A DNA stretch of 64,000 bases from Romboutsia_E sp900604535 (GTDB taxonomy: Bacteria > Bacillota > Clostridia > Peptostreptococcales > Peptostreptococcaceae). Shown here piece by piece: positions 46,038 to 54,364 of this stretch. The stretch spans positions 314,487 to 378,486 of the forward strand of contig NZ_UWOT01000002.1 in assembly GCF_900604535.1 (NCBI RefSeq). The letters run 5' to 3'. The notes below the pieces were generated by a model. It was not told the DNA's origin, ran no database searches, and saw nothing but the letters and a program-made list of their open reading frames with translations. Each line of letters opens with the position of its first letter. Within the stretch, counting starts at the first letter, position 1. Both the position numbers and the translations under genes were made by a program.

Positions 46038-46278
46038 ACTCAATCTCCTTTAATTTATCGTACAAACAATGTATACGATTTGTTATCAGAATTTATGTAT
46101 CCCCCTGTTAATATACTATAAACTATTTTTTTATTCAATGCATTTACAATTTTGTAACTCTAATGACAAAAAAGTTAAGAATTTCTTAATAAATATTAAT
46201 AAAAATAAAAATATTCTAGTTTATAGACTTATAAATATTATAATTACTAGAATATTTTTGTCAATACTTTTAAATTAT
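46038..46278. other. intergenic region
   Basis: About 240 bases. It contains the terminator of the following minus-strand gene (46206-46260) and the upstream region of the DUF1002 gene. The plus-strand open frame here has no ribosome site and is not convincing. Confidence 0.5.
46206..46260 (-). terminator. terminator of the PIG-L gene
   Basis: AAAAATATTCTAGT pairs with ACTAGAATATTTTT across an AT-rich loop; on the minus strand it ends in Ts. Confidence 0.75.
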
Positions 46279-47064
46279 CTATATATCTAGATGATGTAAA
46301 TAGGATTTAGCATGAAAATCATTTAAAAGTGCATCAAATGATTTATTATCTGATTTGTATCCTATTCCTTCTCGACCTATAGATTCATCTATAATTTTAT
46401 ACTGATTACAAGAATTTTTTATTTTATTAAGATCTTTATTTGAAATTATATAGTAAATTTCAAGAATATTTTTGGGTACATGGTATACAAATTTAGGTTT
46501 AATAAAAAATCGTGCATCTTTTATATACCCATTATCATACAAAGATTTAATAACCAATCCATTTTTTAAATGTTGAGGATGGTTATCATATTTATAAGTA
46601 TGAGCAATATGAGTTACACTTTTATATTTTTTTTCAAAACTTAAAGCAGTTTCTTTCATTAAATTAAAGTCCGATGAATTAGAAGGATTTTTATCTGATA
46701 AGATTAAGACATTTTCTTTTTTTATGCCTAAAGCCTCAACGGATGATAAAAATTCTTTATTACGTATTTCCCTTTTTTCTTCAATAGTTAAATCTTTATA
46801 TTTATCATACTTATCAAAAATATAAGATCCCGATCCATTTGAAATAAGCACTATAAAAACATGATTATTGCCTCTTTCATTTATTGCATTTAAAATAGCA
46901 CTACCAGCCCAAAGAATTTCATCATCTTGATGCTGAGGATAAAAAACAACATAGTCATTAAATTTTTTATTTGAATAAAGAGATATGTAGTTTATAAACA
47001 ATAAAATAAATATCAAAATAGGTAGCAATATCCATATAAAGTACTTTTTTGATTTAAATTTCAT
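46279..47064 (-). CDS. PIG-L/LmbE family deacetylase, membrane-anchored
   Basis: Zinc-dependent GlcNAc-type deacetylase fold. The metal motif appears as PQHQDDEILWAG (His and Asp-Asp ligands) and the second half has HTYKYDNHPQHLKNG. One N-terminal helix (about 9-29) puts the catalytic domain outside the cell, unlike the cytosolic BshB or MshB. It is 261 residues. The target could be a wall or surface glycan; this is inferred from the anchor only. Confidence 0.88.
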   Translation of the reverse strand: MKFKSKKYFIWILLPILIFILLFINYISLYSNKKFNDYVVFYPQHQDDEILWAGSAILNAINERGNNHVFIVLISNGSGSYIFDKYDKYKDLTIEEKREIRNKEFLSSVEALGIKKENVLILSDKNPSNSSDFNLMKETALSFEKKYKSVTHIAHTYKYDNHPQHLKNGLVIKSLYDNGYIKDARFFIKPKFVYHVPKNILEIYYIISNKDLNKIKNSCNQYKIIDESIGREGIGYKSDNKSFDALLNDFHAKSYLHHLDI

Positions 47065-47140
47065 CTTATATCAACTCCTTTTTATAAGAAGATTTATAAT
47101 ATACTATGAAAAAAAGATATATATTTGACAAATAATTATA

Positions 47141-47199
47141 AAAAAGTATGTCTAAAAATACTCAAAATAGTAAGAAAAATGAGTATAATTGACATACCA
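47141..47199 (-). terminator. terminator of the second prenyltransferase gene
   Basis: GTATGTC/GACATAC and ATACTC/GAGTAT form a two-part stem; on the minus strand it ends in a T run. Confidence 0.7.
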
Positions 47200-47207
47200 T
47201 ATGTATA

Positions 47208-47849
47208 TTATCCACCTAAAGTAACGTCTTGTTTATCGTACCAATTTAACGCATCATAAAAATCTTGTGGCTTAAATGCAGGCCAGTAACTATCTATTAT
47301 ATAAAAATCTGAATATACAGATTGAACTGGTAAAAAACCACTAAGTCTTCTTCTTCCACCCCATCTAATAATTAAATCAATACGTGAAATATCTTTTGAA
47401 TGAAGATATGGAAGTATACGTTTCTTAGATGTATCGTTACCCTTTAATAAATTTAAGTCCCATTCCCAACCATAATGTATCAAGAAATTAACTTTAATAC
47501 CTCCATTACCAAATTTCCTTCTAGTAGTAAAAGGAATTAATTCCGTTGGAAATGCACTAGATTCTGTATTTCCAACGACTAGTATTTCACAGTCTTCTTT
47601 AGTTAAAAGCATGACAGAATCAATACAAGCCTTTGTAAATGCTAATTTTTGATCTGATGGGCGTTTTGTATTATCAACTGTAAATCCATAAAAAGTTACT
47701 TCTTTTACATTTTCTTTTTGACAAAGCTTAAATACCTCAAGACCTGGATTAACTCCATATACATATCCTTTATCCTTACTTAAATTATTTTCTAAAGCCC
47801 AACGTCTATTTCCATCGGGTATTATTCCAATATGCTCTGGTACTCTCAT
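47208..47849 (-). CDS. divergent cis-prenyltransferase (UppS-family paralogue)
   Basis: A 213-residue member of the undecaprenyl-PP synthase family, shorter than uppS (244 residues) in this window. The catalytic Asp is kept in GIIPDGNRRWA, and the substrate end RWGGRRRLSGFLPVQSVYSDFY is recognisable. The usual FSTENW is replaced by FTVDNTKRP. It may make a different chain length or act in a secondary lipid or glycan pathway. It is monocistronic. Confidence 0.85.
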   Translation of the reverse strand: MRVPEHIGIIPDGNRRWALENNLSKDKGYVYGVNPGLEVFKLCQKENVKEVTFYGFTVDNTKRPSDQKLAFTKACIDSVMLLTKEDCEILVVGNTESSAFPTELIPFTTRRKFGNGGIKVNFLIHYGWEWDLNLLKGNDTSKKRILPYLHSKDISRIDLIIRWGGRRRLSGFLPVQSVYSDFYIIDSYWPAFKPQDFYDALNWYDKQDVTLGG

Positions 47850-47986
47850 AGAACCTCCATAAAATATAAATTATTGTATTATTTTCTCCATATAATTAAA
47901 AAAATAAACTCAAAGGTTGTACTTTATAATAAAAAATGAGAATTATATAACTTATTTATGACTAATTTTTAATTAATTTGCATTAA

Positions 47987-48015
47987 TTGACAATAATAAA
48001 TATGAATGATATGCT
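47987..48015 (+). promoter_or_regulatory. promoter of csoR
   Basis: TTGACA at 47987-47992, TATGCT at 48010-48015, 17-base spacer. Confidence 0.7.
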
Positions 48016-48054
48016 TTCTAAAGAATGAGTTTAATATAAAAAGGGGTGGGAATT

Positions 48055-48330
48055 ATGCGTAAATGCATGGATGCTGATAATTTACACAGAAGAATAAAAA
48101 AAGTTATTGGTCAATTAAATGCTATAGATAAAATGATTGATAAAGATGTACCTTGTGAGGACATACTAATACAAATAAATGCAGTAAAGAGTGCAGTACA
48201 TAAGGTGGGGCAAATTGTACTAGAAGGGCACTTAAGTCACTGTGTAAAAGATGGAATAGAACACGGAGATGCAGATAAGGCAATAGATGAATTTGCTAAA
48301 GCAATAGAACATTTTGCACGAATGTCATAG
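48055..48330 (+). CDS. csoR: CsoR/RcnR-family metal-sensing repressor
   Basis: A 91-residue all-helical regulator (DUF156). LHRRIKKVIGQLNAIDKMI opens helix 1. Candidate metal ligands are Cys in VPCEDI and His/Cys in GHLSHC, the C-H-C set used by copper CsoR. ATG 48055 is favoured over GTG 48046, which overlaps the AAGGGGTGGG ribosome site. The metal ATPase lies directly downstream with a CsoR-like operator. Confidence 0.9.
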   Translation: MRKCMDADNLHRRIKKVIGQLNAIDKMIDKDVPCEDILIQINAVKSAVHKVGQIVLEGHLSHCVKDGIEHGDADKAIDEFAKAIEHFARMS

Positions 48331-48333
48331 ATT

Positions 48334-48393
48334 AAAAAAGTTATCTAATATAATACTTTTAATTAAAAGTTTATAATTAGATAACTTTTTTAT
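48334..48393 (+). terminator. terminator after csoR
   Basis: AAAAAAGTTATCTAAT (48334-48349) pairs with ATTAGATAACTTTTTT (48376-48391), with an inner stem. Confidence 0.85.
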
Positions 48394-48408
48394 TAATAGA
48401 TAAATTTA

Positions 48409-48438
48409 TTGACAAATATAAATATATAGAACTACTAT
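48409..48438 (+). promoter_or_regulatory. promoter of the metal ATPase
   Basis: TTGACA at 48409-48414 and TACTAT at 48433-48438 with an 18-base spacer. Confidence 0.7.
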
Positions 48439-48453
48439 TTAATCATAAATACA

Positions 48454-48471
48454 TATACCCCTATGGGTATA
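48454..48471 (+). promoter_or_regulatory. candidate CsoR operator
   Basis: TATACCC and GGGTATA form a perfect dyad around CTAT, matching the TACCC-N-GGGTA type of CsoR operators. It sits just downstream of the -10 and before the ATPase ribosome site. It would be the natural binding site of the CsoR encoded next door. Confidence 0.75.
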
Positions 48472-48486
48472 AAAGGGGATGGGATT

Positions 48487-50349
48487 ATGATTAAATTAAA
48501 GTTATTTATGGAAGATGAAGAAAAAAGGAAGGTATTAGTACTTATAATATCGGCAGTATCACTATTTATTAGCTTTTTTGATTTAGTACAAAGCTCTATT
48601 GACTTTGCGTGGATATCAATTATGCTTTGTGGTTTACCAATAATAAAGGATGCTATTATAGGATTAATAAAAGAATTTGATATTAAAGCAGACGTACTTG
48701 TATCTATTGCACTAATTGCATCAGTAATAATAGGTGAAGTTTTTGTAGCTGGTGAAGTTGCATTAATAATGACATTAGGAGCATTACTAGAAGAACATAC
48801 GGTAGCAAAAGCTAAAGCAGGTATTGAAAAACTAGTACATTTAACTCCAACAACAGCAAGGGTAATGAGAAATAATAAAGAAGAAATAATATCAGCTAAA
48901 GATGTTTTAGTAAATGATATTATAAAGGTACGTCCAGGAGAAACTATACCAGTAGATGGTATAGTAATAGAAGGTGCAACATCTATTGATCAATCCATAA
49001 TGACAGGGGAGTCAATGCCTGTAGATAAAGGAATATGGGATGAAGTTTTCAGTGGTACGGTAAATCAATTTGGAGCATTTACAATGAAAGCTACAAAGGT
49101 TGGAGAAGATAGTTCACTTCAAAAAATGATAAAATTAGTTCAATCTGCAGATTCAGGAAAAGCTAAAATTGTAGGGATAGCAGACAAATGGGCTACATGG
49201 ATAGTTGTAATTGCATTAATCTCAGCAATATTAACTTGGATTATAACAGGGGAAGTAATTAGGTCTGTTACAATCTTAGTTGTATTTTGCCCATGTTCAT
49301 TAGTACTAGCAACGCCAACAGCTATTATGGCTGGTATAGGGAATGCGACTAAATATGGTATTTTGATTAGAGAAGGAGATGCACTAGAGAGGTTATCTAG
49401 AATAAAAAAAATTACATTTGATAAAACAGGAACGCTAACATATGGAAAACCTAAGATTACGAATATATATTCTTTTGAGGAAAATTTAAGTAATGATGAA
49501 TTATTAAAGTTAGCTGCAAGTGTAGAAAAGTTATCAGAACATCCAATTGGAAAATCTATAGTAGATTGTTTTAAGAATAAATCAGATTCTAAATTATATG
49601 AAGCTACTAACTTTAAAATGGAAATTGGAAAAGGTGTTTGTGCCACTGTAAATAATCAAAAAGTATTTGCTGGAAATAAAAAATTGTTAAATTATAATAA
49701 ATTAGATTTATCAAATAAAGAAGAAAGTTTAGTAAGTAAGTTTGAAGAAAAAGGAAGCATAATTATATTTATAGCCAATGAAGATGCAATAAAAGGATTT
49801 ATAGTACTTGAAGATGTACTTCGTGATAGTGCAAGGAATATGATTGAAAAAATAAAAAGATTAGAGGCAGAATGTATATTAATAACTGGTGATAACAATC
49901 AAACTGCTAATAATATAGCATCTATGTCAGGAATCAAGACTGTTTACTCTGAGTGTCTGCCAAGTGATAAGCTATCTATTATAGATAATTTACAAAAAGA
50001 TAACTATAAAGTTTGTATGGTAGGTGATGGTATAAACGATGATCCAGCGTTAAAGAAATCATTTGTAGGTATAGCTATGGGTGGAATTGGAAGTGATATT
50101 GCTATTGAGGCAGCGGATATTGCTTTAGCAAGTGATGATATAAAGTGCATTCCTCATTTGCTAGCTTTATCTAAGAAAACAATGAAAACTATAAATATAA
50201 ATTTAATATTATCAATGTTACTTAACTTTGTAGCTATATTATTAGCTATGACAGGTGTACTAAACCAAATAGTAGGAGCGCTTGTGCACAATATTGGTTC
50301 AGTACTAGTAATAATACACTCAGCTTTATTACTGAAGTGGTGTAGCTAA
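48487..50349 (+). CDS. heavy-metal P1B-type ATPase lacking an N-terminal metal-binding domain
   Basis: A 620-residue cation-exporting ATPase. The ion-pathway motif is CPC (C268-C270). The phosphorylated Asp is D312 in DKTGT, the HP motif is SEHPIGKS and the hinge is GDGINDDPALKKSFVGIAMG. No HMA or Cys-rich N-terminal domain is present. The last helices end VHNIGSVLVIIHSALLL, which is not the clear copper pattern, so the metal (Cu, Zn, Cd or Co) stays open; CsoR control favours copper. ATG 48487 follows GGGGATGGG. Confidence 0.93.
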   Translation: MIKLKLFMEDEEKRKVLVLIISAVSLFISFFDLVQSSIDFAWISIMLCGLPIIKDAIIGLIKEFDIKADVLVSIALIASVIIGEVFVAGEVALIMTLGALLEEHTVAKAKAGIEKLVHLTPTTARVMRNNKEEIISAKDVLVNDIIKVRPGETIPVDGIVIEGATSIDQSIMTGESMPVDKGIWDEVFSGTVNQFGAFTMKATKVGEDSSLQKMIKLVQSADSGKAKIVGIADKWATWIVVIALISAILTWIITGEVIRSVTILVVFCPCSLVLATPTAIMAGIGNATKYGILIREGDALERLSRIKKITFDKTGTLTYGKPKITNIYSFEENLSNDELLKLAASVEKLSEHPIGKSIVDCFKNKSDSKLYEATNFKMEIGKGVCATVNNQKVFAGNKKLLNYNKLDLSNKEESLVSKFEEKGSIIIFIANEDAIKGFIVLEDVLRDSARNMIEKIKRLEAECILITGDNNQTANNIASMSGIKTVYSECLPSDKLSIIDNLQKDNYKVCMVGDGINDDPALKKSFVGIAMGGIGSDIAIEAADIALASDDIKCIPHLLALSKKTMKTININLILSMLLNFVAILLAMTGVLNQIVGALVHNIGSVLVIIHSALLLKWCS

Positions 50350-50431
50350 TAAAAATTAATTTATCTTAAATATGAATTTACAGATTTAATAATACAAATA
50401 ATAATTAGAAAAGATAAATTAGGAGGTTATA

Positions 50432-51058
50432 ATGAGTTTATATTTAGGTAAGATACATTATTGGCTATATAACAAAATACTATGGTTTGAAGGGTTGGAA
50501 GATGAAATTATAAACTTGGCAAAAGAAGAAGGTATAGATGTAGATAAAAAATTTGAAATATTAATTAAAAACTTTGGAGAAAAATTACCAAATAAGCCAT
50601 TATAAGAACTTATAGATATGAAGAATATACATGGATGGCTGCAAGATAAAATAACTTGTGCAGAAGAAAGAATGGCATTTTGGATAAGAGAAATTTTAAA
50701 AAAAGATAGTGAATCTATTACTAAGATAGAAAAGATATATATAGATCAAGGTCTTAAAGCAGGTAAAGAATGTTTAGAAAATAATATAGATTTATCCAAT
50801 GCTAAATCTATATTTAAAAAGATTGATGATTACATACTAGATGGAATGCCATGTGATAGAGTAAATGAGATATTAGAATCTAGTGATGATATTGTAAGTT
50901 GGAAGAGAAGAATATGTGTACATAAAAAAGTTTGGGAAAATGATGTAGAATTATTTTATCAATTAAGAAGCCTTTGGATAAAGTCGTTTATAAATACTGT
51001 TAATAATGAATTTAATTATGTAGAAGAAGATGGTATAAATAAAATAGAGAGAGTTTAA
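50432..51058 (+). pseudogene. hypothetical protein gene with in-frame TAA
   Basis: AGGAGG and ATG 50432 open a frame that reads MSLYLGKIHYWLYNK and continues to LPNKPL, then TAA at 50603-50605. The same frame goes on with ELIDMKNIHGWLQDKI to 51058. The two parts look like one ~208-residue cytoplasmic protein interrupted by a single nonsense codon (GAA to TAA would explain it). No ribosome site precedes the second part. I do not know its function; Trp- and Lys-rich helices dominate. Confidence 0.7.
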
Positions 51059-51064
51059 TGATAT

Positions 51065-51118
51065 AAACTAAGAAGCTAAACTTAAGTTTTGAAAGAAAGT
51101 ATAGCCTCTTAGTTTTAT
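51065..51118. terminator. bidirectional terminator
   Basis: AAACTAAGA and GCT pair with AGC and TCTTAGTTT across a long loop, between convergent genes. Confidence 0.6.
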
Positions 51119-51122
51119 TAAA

Positions 51123-52037
51123 TTAAAATCTATATCGATTTATATAAGAATCGAAGCACCAATTGTTTAAAAATGATTTAGCTGAGTTATAGCCAGAATC
51201 AAATAAGCGTAATTTTTCATCCTGTGAAATATCAAAGTTTACAGAATCTATACCTAATGTAGGTATATTAACTATTCTAATAGTATCACTTTCTTTATAG
51301 TAAATATCTTCGCTAGTATTTAGTGAAGTTTCAACTATATCTAAAGCATAAGATGTAAACCTTGTTCTTTTTTTAGGACAACTTACTTTATCATCAAATA
51401 GATTTAAACCAAATGTAGGCCATCTAGGTATTCCTGGAATATCGAATATCCAAACTGGAAAATTACTTAAAAGTCCACCATCAACAATATAATTATTTTG
51501 AATACTATCATTAATTATTACAGGTCTAAAAAAGAATGGTATACTAATGCTCATTCTAACTGCTTTTGCAATTTCAAAATCTAAAGGATTTATATTGTAT
51601 TTAATTAAATCATCTGGAAGTATAACAAGTTTTTTATTTGTTACATCTGCGGCTATAATTTTCAACTTACTTTCACCATCTATATATACATCTCTAAAAG
51701 TAGTTTTATTTTTAGCTCTAAATTTTTCGTTTAAAAATTTTTCTACAGGGTCTCCAGAATAAATGCCTTTTCTTATTAAAAGATTAGATAGTGGACCAAG
51801 TATAGGTATAGAATTTAATGATTTTTCATGTATAAAAGTTTTTAATTTTAAGTCAAATAAAATATCTGTAAGTTCCCTAGAGGTATATCCAACAGCCAGT
51901 AAAGATGCTACAATTGCACCTGCAGAAGTTCCAGCTAGTTTTTTCCAGGAGTAACCTTGATCTTCAAAGTATGAAATAGCTCCAACAAGAGCAATGCCCT
52001 TAACTCCACCACCTTTACATACTAAGTCTGCATACAT
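51123..52037 (-). CDS. patatin-like phospholipase
   Basis: Ser-Asp dyad acyl hydrolase of about 304 residues. The oxyanion glycine-rich loop is CKGGGVKGIALVGA, the nucleophile is S38 in GTSAG and the Asp is in VDGGLLSNFP. I start at ATG 52037, preceded by GGTGG about ten bases upstream; an upstream in-frame extension lacks a ribosome site. No secretion signal is seen. It resembles the RssA/YlbK type, not the toxin ExoU type. Confidence 0.9.
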   Translation of the reverse strand: MYADLVCKGGGVKGIALVGAISYFEDQGYSWKKLAGTSAGAIVASLLAVGYTSRELTDILFDLKLKTFIHEKSLNSIPILGPLSNLLIRKGIYSGDPVEKFLNEKFRAKNKTTFRDVYIDGESKLKIIAADVTNKKLVILPDDLIKYNINPLDFEIAKAVRMSISIPFFFRPVIINDSIQNNYIVDGGLLSNFPVWIFDIPGIPRWPTFGLNLFDDKVSCPKKRTRFTSYALDIVETSLNTSEDIYYKESDTIRIVNIPTLGIDSVNFDISQDEKLRLFDSGYNSAKSFLNNWCFDSYINRYRF

Positions 52038-52177
52038 ATATAATTCACCACCAAATAAAATAAATATCTTATTACATAATATTACATTATTTGAAAAGTG
52101 AACCAACTATATTAAATATAATGAATTTCGGGCAAAATTTATTTAAATCATAATAACAAAGATAAGGTGTATGCAAA

Positions 52178-53668
52178 ATGAAAAAAGTAATTATTATTGG
52201 AGCTGGAATTGGTGGATTGTGTACTGCCATAAGATTACTTAATAAGGGGTATAAAGTTACTATACTAGAAAAAGAAAATCGAGTAGGAGGAAAGGTAAAT
52301 TTAAAAGAAAAAAATGGATTTAAGTTTGACTTAACCGCATCTGTATTAATGACTCCAGATATTTACACTAAAATATTTGAAGAAGTAGGCAAAGATTATA
52401 AAGATTATTTTGAATTAATAAATTTAAATTTAATTTATAGAGTTAATTATAATGATAAGTCTTACTTAGATATTTATAGTGACACTAGAAAGATGATTAA
52501 TTTTTTAGAAGATATCCAAGAAGGTCTGTCTATAGAGTATTTTAATCTTATTATGACATCATTTAAAAAATATTTAATAAGCAAAAAAGGATTTTTAGAT
52601 GAACCTATGATTGACATAAATGAAACACTTAATTTAAAATCATTACAAAATTTAATTTATATAAATCCAATTTCTAGTGCTAGTAGATACATTTCATCTA
52701 AAATAAGTAATAAAAAACTAAGAGAGTATTTTATATTTAAATCAATGTATATTGGAGTAAATCCGTATACTAACTCAAATTTATACACACTAATACCTTC
52801 AATATCTAGTATGTATGGACTTTGGTATATAAAAGGAGGTATGTATAAATATATTAGTAGTTTAGAAAGACTTATAAAAGAGCTTAAAGGAGAAATTAAG
52901 TTAAATAAAGAGGTTAGTAAAGTTATAATAAAAAATAATAATGTTATAGGTGTAAAATGTGATAATAAAATATATGAATCAGATATAGTCATATGTAATG
53001 CCGATTATCCATATGCAATTAAAGATTTATTTGAAGATAATTTTAAGGAGTTTAGATATAATAAAAATAATATAGATAATAAAGACTACTCATGTTCAGT
53101 ATTTATTATTTATTTGGGATTAAATAAAAAATATGAAAATTTAAAAGTACATAATATATATATAAATGATAACTTTAGAGAAAGTATAGAGGCAGCATTT
53201 AAAGGTTATATACCAAAACAACCATCATTGTATATATATTCACCAAGTTCTATAGATGAAAGTATGTGTCCAAAAGGATGTAGCGTTATGAATATTATTG
53301 TAAGGGTTCCAAATTTAAAATTTAAAGATATAAAATGGGATAGAAAATTTATACGCGCATTTAGAGATAAAATAATACTTGAAGTTAAAAATATAAAAGG
53401 GTTAGAGGATATTGATAAAAATATTGTACATGAAAGCTACCTAACACCATTAGATTTAAAAGATAAATTTAATGCTTACTATGGAAATGCATTTGGTATT
53501 AGTCATAAATTAAGCCAAATAGGATATATGAGACCTCATATTAAGTCAAAAACTATAAAAGGATTATATTTTATAGGTTCATCAACTCATCCAGGTAATG
53601 GCGTATCAGTAATTATAGATGGAAGTAAGATAGTAAGTGAAGTTATTAATAATGATAATAAGGAGTGA
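52178..53668 (+). CDS. phytoene desaturase-like FAD oxidoreductase (CrtI/CrtN family)
   Basis: A 496-residue flavoprotein. The dinucleotide-binding GAGIGGLCTAIRL is at 8-20, followed by EKENRVGGKVN. The middle GLWYIKGGMYKYISSLE and the C-terminal FIGSSTHPGNGVSVIIDG (FAD-binding) are typical of carotenoid desaturases and related isomerases/oxidases. No phytoene or dehydrosqualene synthase is nearby, so the true substrate is uncertain. It ends just before the NlpC/P60 gene, whose ribosome site overlaps its stop. Confidence 0.85.
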   Translation: MKKVIIIGAGIGGLCTAIRLLNKGYKVTILEKENRVGGKVNLKEKNGFKFDLTASVLMTPDIYTKIFEEVGKDYKDYFELINLNLIYRVNYNDKSYLDIYSDTRKMINFLEDIQEGLSIEYFNLIMTSFKKYLISKKGFLDEPMIDINETLNLKSLQNLIYINPISSASRYISSKISNKKLREYFIFKSMYIGVNPYTNSNLYTLIPSISSMYGLWYIKGGMYKYISSLERLIKELKGEIKLNKEVSKVIIKNNNVIGVKCDNKIYESDIVICNADYPYAIKDLFEDNFKEFRYNKNNIDNKDYSCSVFIIYLGLNKKYENLKVHNIYINDNFRESIEAAFKGYIPKQPSLYIYSPSSIDESMCPKGCSVMNIIVRVPNLKFKDIKWDRKFIRAFRDKIILEVKNIKGLEDIDKNIVHESYLTPLDLKDKFNAYYGNAFGISHKLSQIGYMRPHIKSKTIKGLYFIGSSTHPGNGVSVIIDGSKIVSEVINNDNKE

Positions 53669-53674
53669 GTTATA

Positions 53675-54286
53675 ATTAAAAGATTTTTAAAATTATTATT
53701 AAAAGTATTTTTAGTAATGATAATTATAATGTTAATATTTTTTATTTATACTAAATATATTGAAAATAAATATAAGGATGAAAATAAGAATATAAGCGAA
53801 GAAGACCTTAAAGTAATAACAGAAGTTGTTTCATTGGCTAAAGAAAAGATAAAGTTAGAGTATGTATGGGGTGGAAAAGGTGAAGTTATAACTGAAGAAA
53901 GACTTAATGAGCTTATATCAGAATATGGTATAGATTACTATCCGTTAAATAAGGAAAGATACATTGGAAAGCAAGGATTTGATTGTTCTGGACTTACATA
54001 CTGGACATATAAAAAGGCAACTGGTATAAATATAGGATACTCAACTATTCAACAAAAGGATATATTAAAAAGTTATAAAGTAAGTAAATTTGAAATTCAA
54101 CCTGGAGATTTAATATATACTCCAGGGCATGTAGTAATGTATATTGGTAAAGGACAAGTTATACAATCATCAAATAATATGGCATATCCAATTGGTGGAG
54201 TAAAACAGTCACCTTTTTTCATGTATAGTAATGGAGATATATATAGACCTATAGATTATATAAATAATATAAAAGAAATACAGTAA
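53675..54286 (+). CDS. membrane-anchored NlpC/P60 peptidoglycan hydrolase
   Basis: Cysteine endopeptidase that cuts stem peptides outside the membrane. The nucleophile is in GFDCSGLTYW, the His in PGHVVMYIG. A basic and hydrophobic N-terminus (KRFLKLLLKVFLV, then a long helix) is complete only if translation starts at ATT 53675, nine bases after AAGGAG (53660-53665). The first in-frame ATG (53717) has no ribosome site and would lose the basic residues. It is coupled to the oxidoreductase gene, whose TGA overlaps the site. Confidence 0.85.
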   Translation: MKRFLKLLLKVFLVMIIIMLIFFIYTKYIENKYKDENKNISEEDLKVITEVVSLAKEKIKLEYVWGGKGEVITEERLNELISEYGIDYYPLNKERYIGKQGFDCSGLTYWTYKKATGINIGYSTIQQKDILKSYKVSKFEIQPGDLIYTPGHVVMYIGKGQVIQSSNNMAYPIGGVKQSPFFMYSNGDIYRPIDYINNIKEIQ

Positions 54287-54364
54287 TAAGATTTGAATAT
54301 ATTTTAAAATTTTATACTTATTATATAATAATATAAATTAAAACACCTAAGGAGAATACATTAA

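Noticed and set aside
46069..46290. Plus-strand 73-residue open frame
   Set aside because: No ribosome site, composition like random AT-rich DNA, and it overlaps a terminator and a real minus-strand gene end.
48463..48486. Upstream start for the metal ATPase
   Set aside because: It lies inside the CsoR operator and overlaps the ribosome site for ATG 48487.
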